Origin: Falciphora oryzae | Lineage: Eukaryota > Ascomycota > Sordariomycetes > Magnaporthales > Magnaporthaceae | Length of the DNA: 64,000 nucleotides | Reading direction: 5' to 3' | Assembly (NCBI GenBank): GCA_000733355.1 | Contig: JNVV01000062.1 | Coordinates: 64,440-128,439, forward strand | Part shown: positions 43,287 through 54,800 of the stretch, piece after piece | Layout: the number at the start of each line of letters is the position of its first letter | How positions within the stretch are numbered: the first letter of the stretch is position 1 | Notes under the pieces: model-generated | What the model was told of the DNA's origin: nothing | The model's input: only the letters and a program-made list of their open reading frames with translations | Database searches by the model: none | Translations under genes and position numbers: made by a program

Positions 43287-46200
43287 ACGACCCCTACCCT
43301 CGCGGCTTTAATATCCTTAACATAAAAAGCCATAGCCGTTCCTTTAGGACGGGTATAAACGTCCAAACGATAAAACGACAAATTAAAGTGCTAATAGACC
43401 TGGATACAAACGCCGCAGCGAATATAGTAAGCCATAAGTTCATTAGGAAATTCAAACTTCCCGCGGCCTCCGAACCGATCCCCGAGCTTATCGGAATTTA
43501 AAACGCACCCATTAAATGTTATAGGGCCTATTACATTACTTTAAAAGCCTAAAATCGGAAGGGCTAAAAGCGAACCATTACCGCGCTATTTTACGCCATC
43601 CGCAAAAATGCGAACGCATTAAATATCCTTATTAGGTATCCCACAATAGCCTAAAAAAGCATTAACCTATTTAACGCCGACCAATCCTAGGAGTTTGGGA
43701 CGATACGCGTCCCTAACCCAAATAATTGGGCGGCCGCCGTTACTTCGGGCTCGCCAGCATACCAAATGCAGCTAACGAGGGCCGTTATCGGGCATATTAC
43801 GGTAACGCATTACCAGCTTAATGCACACGAGCCCACGGTCCCTTTATTTAATAATAAAAACGAAAAAAAGCTAGCCGAACCCCTCGACCCGCGCCTCCAA
43901 GCCTATGCCGACGTATTTTCAAACCAACGGGCCAAAGCACTTCCACTATTGGAAAAAGCGGAATACGCTATCGAATTGGAAAAAGGGACCAAACCCCCAA
44001 TAGGCGCCTTATACCCAATTTCGGAAAAACAAACAGCAGCGTTAAAGGAATACCTTTAAAAGAACCTGGCTTTAGGAAAGGTCAACCCTTCCGAAGCCGA
44101 CGCAAGATCCCCCGTACTGTTCGTCCCCAAAAAGGACGGCACGTTACGCTTATACGTTAATTACCGCGCCTTTAACCGAATTACTCGCAAAAACCGATAT
44201 CCCTTACCGCTTATCTCTAACTTAATAGACAAGCTGGCAAAAGCGAAATGGTTTTCCAAACTGGATTTAAAGGACGCATACCATCGCATCCGGATTAAAA
44301 AGCAAAATCAATGGAAAACAGCCTTCCGCACCAAATACGGGCTATTCGAATACATTATTATGCCTTTCGGATTAACCAACGCCCCGTTAACGTTCCAAAC
44401 CTACATGCATCGAACGCTAGCAGGGCTAATAAACCACATCTACGTAGTATATCTTAACGATATTATCGTGTTCTCCCAGACTAAAAAAAAGCACAAAATG
44501 TATGTAAAACAAATCCTAAAACGACTCCGGCTGCACGAACTATACGCAAAGCAATCCAAATGCGAGTTTTTCCAGGACCACGTCGAATTCCTAAGCTTCC
44601 GGGTTTCCAAGGAAGGCATTTCCATAAACCCTAATCGCACAAAGGCCATTCAGGAGTAGCAACCACCCGAATCCTACAGGGACATCCAAATATTCCTGGG
44701 CTTCGCCAACTTTTACCGCAAATTTATCCCTAGCTATTCGCGCGTAGTCGCACCTATAACCGAGCTGCTTAAAAGCAGCCAAAACGGCAAAAAAAAAGGA
44801 TGTTCGACTAGCCGCCGTCGGCAGCCAAAGCATTCGAAGGATTAAAAGAAACCTTTGGGAACGCCACCATCCTAAAACATTAGGACCCGACCAAAAAAAC
44901 ACGAATAAAAACAAACGCTTTTACGAAAGCCATTTCTAGCATCTTATCGCAACTAACAAATAGCAAATGGCACCCTGTAGCCTTCTACTCCCGCAAACTG
45001 ACCGACGCGGAACAAAAATAAGCTACGGGCCAGCAGGAGCTGCTAGCGATTATCAAATCGCTGGAGCACTAGCGACAGTACCTGGAAGGAGCTTCCAAAA
45101 TATTTACAGTACTAACGGACTACCAAACCCTAAAAGGAATAATCCAAGCACCCGCAAAAAACCTCCGCGGGAGGCTGGCACGCTGGGTATACAAGCTATC
45201 GCAATTTAACTTTAATATCGAATATAAAGCAGGCAAAACCAACCCCGCCGATGGTTTATCCAAAAGGCCAAATTACATAGGGGGAAAGATCACATACGAG
45301 GACGTCGTCCCGTTTTTAGCAGCCAAATTAAATTTGCTACCGCACCTGCCAAATAAATTAACCCAATAAATAACTATACTAACGATCCAAAAAAACTATC
45401 CAAATGTTGTAAAGCAATATGTGCAAGCTGCAAAAAAAATTCCGACTCGGGTTCGCGACCCAAAAAAAAGGCAACGCGCCCGCTTAAAAAGGAGTAGTCA
45501 TAGCGTCAACCCTTTAAACTATCTTACCCAAATCGATGCCCTTATGGAAGGGAAAAACGAAGAACAAATGCCGTTAAAACCTCGCCTAAAACGGGCACGT
45601 TCGGAAGTCGCCGAAAGTAACTAATTTTTACGGCCTGGGCTGCAAATAGCCATGCAAATCCCCATCGCAGCCCTTACTCGCAATAAAAAACGAAAGTAGC
45701 AAGCAAAGCCTAGCCTAAAGGGTAACCCAAAAAGGTCCGCGACGGCTTAGCCCCGGGCAAAAAAAAAACTGCTGGCAAAGGAGCTTAAAGCTAGGAGCGT
45801 TATTTATAACCAATTGCTCCCTCGCCCTGTTATTATCGAACTAATAAAAAACGAAACGGCTAAAGCCGATAAACTAAGCCGAGCAACATACCAATTGGTT
45901 AAACGGTTGCAAACGCAAAACTAAAAAGTTGTCGCATTGCGTGCCTTAGTAAAGGACAGCGCCGGGATTTAAAGAGATCAGCCCGCTAGGACAAACGTGG
46001 CCGCTTAAAAAGGCAATACTGCGCAAAGACGCGATGCCGCAGGAAGCGATGCCGCAAAAAGCGATGCCATACAAAGACATGATGCCGTGCAAAAACACGA
46101 TGCCGCGCAGAGACGCGATGCCGCAAAAAGCGATGCCATACAGAGACATGATGCCGTACAAAGACACGATGCCGCGCAAAGACGCGATGCCGCTAGAAGC

Positions 46201-47859
46201 GATGCCGCGCGGAAACGCGATGCCGCCGAAGAAGGCGATGCCGCTAAAAGCGATGCCGCGCGGAGACGCGATGCCGCCGAAGAAGGCGATGCCGCTAAAA
46301 GCGATGCCGCGCGGAAACGCGATGCCGCCAAAGGAAGCGATACCGCGTAAAGCCGCGATGCCGCCAGGGAAGGCGATGCCGCTAAAAGCGATGCCGCTAA
46401 AGGAAGCGATGCCGCGCCCAGACGTGATGCCGCCGGAAGAAGCGATGCCGCCTAAAGAGGCGATAAAGCTAGGAAAGGCCGAACCACCTACAAAGGATAC
46501 CATATAAACGAAAACGGAATTTTATACTTCTGGGGACGCTTAGTAATACCTGCCTAAAAAGCGTTAAAAACCCAAATCATAGCTTAGCACCATAACGACC
46601 CCCGGGCCGGACATTTCGGAGTTTACAAAACAGTAAAACTTATTAAACGCAAATTCCATTAGGAAAACCTGGACAAGGACATCGTAGCCTACGTTAAATC
46701 GTGCCAGGCATGCCAAAGAACTAAAATGCCCAAACACAAACCCTATAACGAACTGCAACCGCTCCCATTACCGGAGCATCCATTCCAAAAAATTAACCTG
46801 GACTTTATTACAAGGCTACCCGAATGCCCAACTTCCATAGGACAAACGTATAATGCCATGCTTGTAGTAGTTAACCGCTTTACCAAATACGCTAAATTCA
46901 TCCCAATACGCAAAACCATTTCGGCGTTTATATTGGCCCAAATGCTATAGCAGTACGTTAAATGCCAGTTCGGCACCCCGGAAGGTATCGTTAGCGATAA
47001 AAATTCGCTGCTAACAAGCCACTTTTAAGCGGAATACCGAAAAACCCTGCACTTAGCCCGACGGCTATCTACGGCGTTCCATCCTCAAACCGATAGCCAA
47101 ATAAAACGCACCCACCAAACACTAACGCATTACTTACGGACGTCCATTAACCGAAAAAAATACGGTTAGGCAGCAATGTTGCATAAGGCCGAATTTGCGT
47201 ACAACAACGCTAAACACAAAACCATTGGCGTCAATCCCTTTAAAGCACTATATAGGTTTAACCCTCGCATATGTAAAATCGTAGTCGACCTTAAAAAAAC
47301 CAAAGTCCAAAAAGTGCTGGAACGGTTATACCATATCCGCAAAATCCGAACCGATATGCGAACCAACCATACCCGTGCTATAAAAGCCCAACGCCGGTAC
47401 TACAACCAACGGAAACAATTTCAAAAGTACCAAAAGGGACAAATCGTTAGCTTGTCCATAAGGAACTTCCGGTTTAAAACAGGGACCCGCAAAATGGCAC
47501 CTACTTATATCCGGGTACCTATTGTAAAAAGGGTCGGCAGCTTAACATACGAAATATAGCTGCCGGAAAAATACAGCCGCTTATATAACGTTTTTTCCGT
47601 AACGTTATTGGAACCCTAAAACGATTCCCGTCCGCAACCTCCTAACTCTGCTTTCCCGGAATTAAAAAAGGAAACGGAAAAGTGGGAAATGGAAAATGTT
47701 ATCGATATGCGCGAGCAGGAAGGATCCCGATCCTTCCTAGTTAAATAGGCAGGATAGCCAGTGGAATACAATACGTGGGAGCCAAAGGAACATCTAAAAA
47801 ACGCACGCAAGCTAGTTAATACCTATCTAAAAAAAAAACGCAAAACGCACCGCAAATAA
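43287..47859 (+). pseudogene. Gypsy Pol with chromodomain
   Basis: Protease near 43391 (LIDLDTNAAANIV, where DTG is altered to DTN). Reverse transcriptase about 44080-44800: WFSKLDLKDAYHRIRI, MPFGLTNAP and YLNDI in place of YLDDI, so a catalytic Asp is lost. A one-base slip in the A-run at 44790-44799 moves the frame. RNase H follows (WHPVAFYSRKLTDAEQ near 44971), then a tandem-repeat linker (46020-46480). The integrase has an HHCC finger (AGHFGVYKTV, SCQACQRTK) and a DDE core (INLDFITRLP, FHPQTDSQ), about 46500-47560. A chromodomain near 47690-47830 has VK.AG.P and TWEPKEHL, with both Trp codons turned into stops. Chromodomains steer integration toward marked heterochromatin. Confidence 0.92.
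46020..46480 (+). repeat. Minisatellite inside gypsy pol
   Basis: About 25 units of 15 or 18 bases, each starting GATGCCGC, sit between RNase H and the integrase zinc finger. The middle has a higher-order unit of 51 bases (18+18+15) repeated in tandem. In the pol frame it reads as repeated DAA blocks with charged residues (RRDAAEEGDAAKSDAA). The region is free of most RIP damage, with two or three TAA codons only. Confidence 0.85.
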
Positions 47860-48002
47860 AATAACCCTATCCCAAGCCGGGAAAAAAGGAGATTGCCAAA
47901 AAAACCCAACCAAATAAGCCCGAAAAAAAAGGAAAAAGCAATATTAACCAGGACTTGCGACTCCTTTACCAACCAAAAGCCCGCCTTCCACCTGCATTAT
48001 TT

Positions 48003-49060
48003 TTACCCGGTAAAATCGAGCAACGAAACGACATGCTTAAGCCAATCTTCTGCTTCCTCCTCCGTCGTACTATCGCCTACGAGGCCGGCGTCGGAAACTT
48101 CCCCCCAAGGACCTACGGGGCCTAAAAGACGGATCCAATACGCGGCCCCGGCTTGCTCGAAATCGAAAAAATGCAAAAAGCGATTGGCATAATTTACGTA
48201 AATCATCACCGAAGCACGGTTCCGGAAAGCAGGCTAACCCAAATCGGCTAAACGCGCGTTAACCAAGCCGAGCTCGCAAAAAGAAAAGGTCCGAATATGC
48301 ATATGCGGACGTTTAACGAAGCTCCAATAACCGCCGGCGATGCGCTCCTCGTACCGGATGGATACTAACAAATCGCGAAAAATCGGGAGGAAATAAAACG
48401 AATGCGTTAGCTCCCGAAAAAACACCAGCTGGTCGGGATGCACTGGGATCAAAACCGCCACGTTCGCAAAAATCCGTCCCCCGTCGACAGCCGAAAACAG
48501 CAAACCATAACGAACGTCGGGGTAGGTAATAACGGAAAATCCATACAAATTCTCCCATAAAAGCAAATTATAAACGGCCCGGAAACGCAAAACTCCAATA
48601 GCCGGAAAAGGCAGCCCGCCACGCACCCACCAAACTGCTTCCAACAAAATGCGGTCCACGCTAAACGGGTACACGCGAGGCCTAAAAAGTTTATATAAGC
48701 CAAAAGCACGATAATACCGGACCGGAAAAGGAACTTACAAAAAACGATAAACCCAACCGCGCCAAGCATATTAATAGCAGCGACCCGCCTTAAAAAAACC
48801 GACGGCACACACTAAATTATGCTCGTTATACTCGCCGCCCCGGAAAAAGTCGGCAATATAGCAATTCCCGCAAAAAAATAAACGCCGGTTATCGTAAAAA
48901 TCAAGCGGACCGGCAATTGGCACGACTATCGCCTAGCGACGGTCCTTTTCGGCAAAAAGCCGAAAAGCGAGCAACTGCTTATCGTCGGAAAAATCCGTAA
49001 GGTCGCGCAACCTTCGAAAAAGGCCAGCGGGATATGCAAGCAACTAAAGCGTCGGATAAA
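48003..49060 (-). pseudogene. Long antisense frame of the gypsy element
   Basis: Downstream of pol, the minus strand has about 350 codons in one frame with only four or five stops, each TAA or TAG where CAA or CAG is plausible (for example near 48217, 48730, 48770 and 48935). The product looks protein-like: FFCGNCYIADFFRGGEYN, VPFPVRYYRAFGLYKLF, RAVYNLLLWENLYGFSVI, and an acidic end TTEEEAEDWLKHVV. The end is TAA 48003. The 5' end is not settled, since two other frames are open further up to about 49200. I recognise no family. It is convergent with pol, so it would need its own promoter near or in the 3' LTR. Confidence 0.6.
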
Positions 49061-49870
49061 GCCAAACCGGAGCCACCCTAGGAAAAAGAATGGCGGGTCG
49101 GAAATAAACGCGCGCGCGCACGTTCGGAACCGCAAACAAATTCCGGACTACCGTTTGCTTATTATCGGCGAAATCGAAAAGCTAACGCCGGACGGCGGTA
49201 TTATCCTCGTAATCGTAAAACATAACCTAAAAAAGGTTAGCCCACGCCCGAAACGAACGTATTAGGGGAAGGGACGAAAACGTACGAATAGGCGTGCGGT
49301 TAATAACGAGCGCTAACGACGAGGGCGCACACGATAAAAACAGGGTCGCAAGCACGAATCGAATAAACGTTCAGCTACGCGAGCGCTAAAAAGCAGGGAA
49401 AAGAGGAGCGCGAACGCAGGACTAATGCAAACAACGCCAAAGCAAACGCAAACGAGCAAACAAACTAGAACGTTCGCGTAAGCCCAGGCGCGAACTAAGG
49501 CAAAAAAGGCAGGCTGGGTAAAACAATAACAAATTAAAAGGTTATTGTTGTTAAAGAAAGGAAAAGGTGGAAGGTCGCCGGGCCGGAAGGGAATTAAATA
49601 CCCACCGGGCCAGCCGCACCTACCGCCGCCGTAGCCGGGACCCACCGGACCCCCGCACCTGCCGTTGCCCGAGCCCCACCGAAAATCACTAAAAACTCGC
49701 TGCAACCCCAAAAATAAGGCTATTCAAAACTCACGCCACGCCAAACTCGACATCTCCGGTCAAGTTGCCACCTCCACCGATAACCCAATCCCAAAACAGC
49801 AAATCGAAGCTGTTTAAGAAAGGCACCGCTACATCCCTACCAGTAGGCGCTGCCGAAACGTCAGCGCCCT

Positions 49871-49883
49871 AGAGGGGGGATAG
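49871..49883 (+). other. Gypsy polypurine tract
   Basis: AGAGGGGGGATAG lies directly before the 3' LTR start at 49884, the usual place for plus-strand DNA priming. Confidence 0.8.
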
Positions 49884-50160
49884 TGTAAGGAGGCCCGTCG
49901 CGATAAAAAGGGTCGCCACAGAGGAGGGTCTCAGCCTCCCTGGTGGGGCTGCGCCCTGTGGAGGCCTGAGACACCCAGGCACGTGACGGGGCCCAAGGGG
50001 CCATGCTACTTAAGCGGCTTGGTTAAGGCAATCCGACGATTGCTACAACCAAGCTGAAGTTGTCGTATCTACCCTATAGCAATATAGGACTTCTACCCCC
50101 GGATTACCGTCTAGTATTATCGTGATCACCTCGTACAGGCCTTCGGCTTACCCCGTGACA
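49884..50160 (+). repeat. Gypsy 3' LTR
   Basis: 277 bases, nearly identical to 41172-41448, followed by the duplication TCCTG. Confidence 0.95.
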
Positions 50161-50165
50161 TCCTG

Positions 50166-50442
50166 TGGGCACGGAGATCTCCAAAACAGGGTGAACAATG
50201 ATCCCTTATATCAGAGGAATTATAATCTATTGTGCACGAAGAGGAAAGGAACCTATCTGCCAAAAAGGGAGCAGAAGGGAGGCTATATATACACGATCCT
50301 GATCACCAAAGGGGCCTTCCCCTGCTCCCAGCCTCCGCAGGCTTGCGGGTCCTCGGATCCCGTGATCAAAAATCACGGGACCGGAGGATCCGACTCTCTC
50401 TAGGCTTTGCCGATTGCCTGCACAGGCCAGTGCAATCTAACA
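50166..50442 (-). repeat. Copia copy 2, 3' LTR, larger part
   Basis: The remaining 277 bases of the 3' LTR; the missing outer 24 bases are at 41148-41171 on the other side of gypsy. Together they make 301 bases, equal to the 5' LTR at 57726-58026. Confidence 0.93.
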
Positions 50443-50969
50443 CCGGCAACTTTTTCTTTTATGCAGGCAATTGGGAGATCCTTTCACGTAACAAATCCCG
50501 TAATCCAAGCTCTATTGGATCTTGTAAAGGTAAATAACAAAAGGAATCTCCGGACCAAGTAATCCGGATTAGGAAAAGAGTGAATAGCCGCTTTTAAAGC
50601 GGCTCGTCGCTTTTAATAGCGACAATAGGAACGATAACGTAATAGGGTCCACCGGATTTGGCTTGCGGTGCGCGGGCAAAGCGGTGGGTGGTGCAATCAA
50701 AAAGCACAATAGCAGTAAATAACCTTAACGGGCTATTTAGGTTGTAACTTAATGCGGGACAATAGGAACGCAAATTAAGGACTTTTTGCAAGCCGGGTCC
50801 AAGCTTTATAAAAAGCCTTCCTTCCGGCCCTTAAAAGGTCGGGCAATTTGATTTGGTAAACCTCGTTGATCCAAATCGTCCGCCTGTATTGCCCTCTGTT
50901 TGCAGCATTTTTTACCCGCTTTATTCGATCAGTCTTCTATCGGTTAACCTCTCGATCGCTCTCGTTACC

Positions 50970-51455
50970 ATGGGCAACAAAAAGGGCAACACCAAGTCTG
51001 GTGCGGTCGCCAAAAAGGCTCGGAAACCTCGATCTATCGCGCGCAGCGGTAGCAGATCCTCAAAGCGGCTCCAAGGCTTTGCCGCTAAAGCTTTCGATTT
51101 TGCGATGGCCATTCCTGCACCTCCAATCGCGCTTGCGCCCGCGGTTGCCGACGCCGCTATCGATCAGTTCCTCGACCCGTTCGATAATGACTTCGATCTC
51201 GAAAACGCCGATCCTGCGCCTGCTCCGTCGGATAAAAAGAAAAAGGCGGCCATTAAAATCGTTAGGCCTGCTGTTGGTAGCAAAACGGTTTCTACACCGG
51301 GTCCGCGCGGTGGAAAGGGCGCCCTACGCGCTATCCCTTGCCTAGGTTGCCTAAAATCCGCTCTCGCCGGCAAAATGAAGGAGGGCGATGGCTGTCGGGA
51401 CACAGTCCCGGTCAAAAAGCGCTGTTGGCTGTGCGCGTTAGGCCATACCTGTTAG
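50970..51455 (+). CDS. Antisense cysteine-rich ORF of copia copy 2, fully open
   Basis: 161 residues on the strand opposite pol, between pol's end and the 3' LTR. The ATG at 50970 has a strong context (TTACCATGG); the frame is open to 50853 but without a better start. Residues 1-35 are very basic (MGNKKGN, AKKARKPR). A middle acidic helix-like part (DQFLDPFDNDFDLENAD, about 68-84) is followed by PAPAPSDKKKKAA. The C-terminus has CLGCLK, GDGC, RCWLCALGHTC: six cysteines and a histidine suited to zinc binding. The same frame exists in copy 1 (12491-12976) with one or two RIP stops. Surrounding pol sequence is riddled with stops, so openness here is notable. I do not recognise a named family. 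Expression is unproven. Confidence 0.65.
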   Translation: MGNKKGNTKSGAVAKKARKPRSIARSGSRSSKRLQGFAAKAFDFAMAIPAPPIALAPAVADAAIDQFLDPFDNDFDLENADPAPAPSDKKKKAAIKIVRPAVGSKTVSTPGPRGGKGALRAIPCLGCLKSALAGKMKEGDGCRDTVPVKKRCWLCALGHTC

Positions 51456-51887
51456 CCCATATAAGCATTTCGATCTTCCCTCATCTTTTTTAAAGCTTAT
51501 TTTAACTATCCTCCAATCCTTCGATCGCGTTGCGTCCGGCGCTTAAATTCATAGTGGAATGGGGTCGCGATAACCGCGATAAAAAGGTAAATTTGTTCTC
51601 CCAATTTAGTGCTTTAAATGCGCTTGCTAATATATGTTTTATAATCCTCAAACCTTTAACAAATGGCGTATCGCCACCAAATGCATGCTGCAACTAGCGG
51701 CTAAGGATGGGAAGGGTTAAAAGGATGCCAATGCCGACCTCCTAATAATATCGCGATTAAAGCGGAAAGCGGCGGGCCGCGCGGCCGCTTTAAAAATGTA
51801 CGAAGCTGCCTAGCTGGGGGATGGCAGAAATGACGAGGAGGAGGAGTAAAAAGAAGTTTAACGGGATATCTGGAAAAATCTGGTTAT

Positions 51888-54800
51888 AAAATCGTTTGTT
51901 GTTTCGGCATGGTCGTTTATTGCTCTTTTAATTTAAGCATTTTTATTTTGTCGATTTTTGCGTTATTTTTAGGGATTTTAGCGTTTTGGTACTATGGAAA
52001 ACGATTTTGTATGCATTCCCTAGCTCTTTTTTATTTGTAATCCCGCTTTACCCATCCTTCCACTTTTACGGTGGTTAAATTGCTGCTTACAAGGTCCTCC
52101 AAAGCCTTATTTAGCAGCTCCTTTATCAAAGCGTCGGCCGGGTTATCTGCCCCTGCGATCCATCTAATCTCGTCAATCTCGCGCGCTTCGTAAAATTCGC
52201 GGAAAGCCATAATATTTATTATAAAGCGTTTCTCCGTAATAGTCCCAAACTAAACAAAGCATTAGTAAAGCGAAAAGCTGTCGGTGCAAATAATCAATTT
52301 GCAAAGGGGCAAATCCAGCCTTTTACAAATCGTTGCGAGCGTTGTTTTCAGGACATAGCCAGTATCGAAGCCGCTAACCATACCGTAAATCTCGCTCGCC
52401 AAAACGCTCCTTATAACCCTTTTGCACTTTACGGAGCTCCAATGCAAAATGTTACCGGTAACCCGGAAGCTATTTTCCTGCTTTATAGCTCCTTCGTTGC
52501 CTAAAACGATTACAAAGCCGATCTATAAACTAAAGTCCTTATTGTTAGCGAAAAACCCGTCCACAAACACATACAAACTAGCTATTTGCAAATCTAACTA
52601 TACGTAATTCAAACCTCTATCTACGTTATCGATCTACCATTAAATCCTTTTGTTAAACTTAAACACGTCTGTATTTACAAAATCTTTGGTTTATGCAGCC
52701 ACAAAATAGTCGAAAGCGGCTTCTAGCTGGCATATCGAGCTTATATATGCCCCTCGTGCGCGCTGTACGACGTACTGCTATTGGGTATCGTTTAATCCAG
52801 CAGTTACCAGCTCCAAACGATCTACCTATCCTTTTTGCTGCATAATAACAATATCTTATCTAACCAAAATCTTGCATCCGTTAAAATTGCCTTCGTCTTT
52901 TGGGTGCAAAATCGATCTCGGTTTCGCTTTAAACCCGGCTTCCTAAAGCGCTATTTCCTCCTTTTGCATAAACTCGGCGTTACCTAAGTTCAAAATGTCG
53001 TCAATTTGCATGCCAACTATTCCAAAGCTTTATTCGATCTTTAAAATAAACAAGCACGGATTATATTCCGAAATGGAACAATCCAAGCGTTTTTTATAGT
53101 GCTTTTAGTACGTAACGAACCAATGCAGCCCTGCCTCGGCCAATCCGTAAAGCGGTTTAATTAGTTAAAAGGCAATGCCTTCCGGGTATCGGTATTCCAA
53201 TTCCTTAGGGAGGCGCAAAATAACCTCCCTTTATAGCTCTATCTCGGACTAGGTGTACGCTTAGCTAATATCTCTAATCATTAGCATAAAGCCTCGCTTC
53301 CTAAAGGACGGGCTAAACGCGAGGATTAAACGTTGGCTATATCGCATAATCGTCAGGGACTAGGTAAAAAAGCTCTTCTTTTCCCAATCGCTGTATCTTT
53401 ACACCACAAATCTCGACTTTTTATAAAGGATCGAATTGGTACTTTTAACTTCTTTAACAAAGCGGGACCCAAAAACTTTCGCGTTACCAATGCCGCTTAA
53501 TTTAATCAGTTTAATTACTCCGGCGGCAAAAAGTGCCTCGATTTCAAACCAGTCGAACTCCTCGAATGGGCGTCCGGAAGCTTTAATTTTGCCCTCTTAT
53601 CGGTATTAAAGCGCCAAACGTAAGGATTCCTTCTTTTTTAGGGCTAGGAATGCCGTTACTGTTTAGCGCGGGGGTCGTCCTCATCGTTTGGGGGTTAGTG
53701 CCTCGGGTACCGTTAATGCCGGTGCCTTTTAAGCAAATGCCCTCCGTGGTTTATCGGGTTTAGCGGGTACGGGTGCGGGTGCAACTTCGATTTCGGAAAG
53801 GGCTTCGCTATCGCTAAACGCGCTTACCGTCACCGTTTTCGTAATTTTTAGCGGTTTCCCTTTCCGTTTTGGTTCCGTTTATAGCGGATATTCGAACGGG
53901 GCTAATTACTTTTCCGTATTTGCAATTTCCTACTCCTGCGCTTTATAGTATAGTTTACAAGCAGTATTCCGGAACGTTAAAAGGCCGTTAACAGTTTCGA
54001 TCGTTACCTCGTTGTCTGCCACCTAAAGGACTTTATACGGTCCTTTCCACTCGCCGTATTCCCTATGCACCAACACCTCTGTTCCTAAAGCCAGCGCTCT
54101 AAGCAACGTGCTTTCCGTGCTCGGCCCGTTACGTATATTTAGTACGTCCTATACCTTACGCTTAGCGTGGAGCTTTCGGAACTCACCCATAGCTTTAGTA
54201 ATCGCTACCGCTCTTTAAACTTAGCTTCTCGTTAAAAGGGAATTGTTATTAATACGTAGCATGGCTCCGAAAACGAGCAGCGTAAGGATAAGGCCGTTAG
54301 GGCCTACCGTATCGTTTATAGCTTTAATAGCTCCTTAAAGCGCGGAATCGGAGTGCAGATTAGGACACTCCTTTCGGATTATTTCGTAAGCTCGGCGGAA
54401 TGGTCCGTAGTACCTTTCCACCTTACCTATCGACCAATACGCCTTTATTGGGACCTAGCTGCAAATAATCCCAAAAAGCTTTGCTTCCGCTTGGAATTCG
54501 CTCGCGGCAAAATTAGTACCTGCGTCGTAGGATAGCACATCTAGGGGCCCCAAATAAATATCCAACCAATAGCGTTTAAAAGCTTCCCAAATCTCTTTTA
54601 CGCTCATATCCTTCAGGAACGTTACAGCATTAAATGCTATGCTCGCATCGATCATATAAAATACTGGTTTGCTATCCAATTGCATCACGTTAGCAACGAC
54701 CTCGTAATTAAAATCGAAATCGTTTTTAAGCGTAAATCGAAACGCTATGGTACGGGTGCCTTAATCTAACAGTAATAGCACACGCGATTAATTATTTCCA

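Larger units (their letters stand above)
41172..50160 (+). mobile_element. Ty3/gypsy chromovirus-type LTR retrotransposon
   Basis: 8,989 bp with 277-base LTRs beginning TGTAAGGAGG and ending CCGTGACA. The 5-base duplication TCCTG (41167-41171 and 50161-50165) lies inside the 3' LTR of copia copy 2, and joining across it restores that LTR. Internal order: gag with zinc knuckle, protease, RT, RNase H, integrase, chromodomain, which is the gypsy order. LTRs differ at only a handful of sites, so this is the youngest layer of the nest. About 2 kb between pol and the 3' LTR holds an antisense frame. Confidence 0.95.

Noticed and set aside
46020..46480. CRISPR-like periodic array
   Set aside because: Units are contiguous 15/18-mers without unique spacers, lie in frame inside gypsy pol, and the genome is eukaryotic.
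48449..48808. A separate 119-codon minus-strand ORF in the gypsy tail
   Set aside because: It overlaps, in another frame, the longer antisense frame whose stops all fit RIP; the longer frame is the better candidate.
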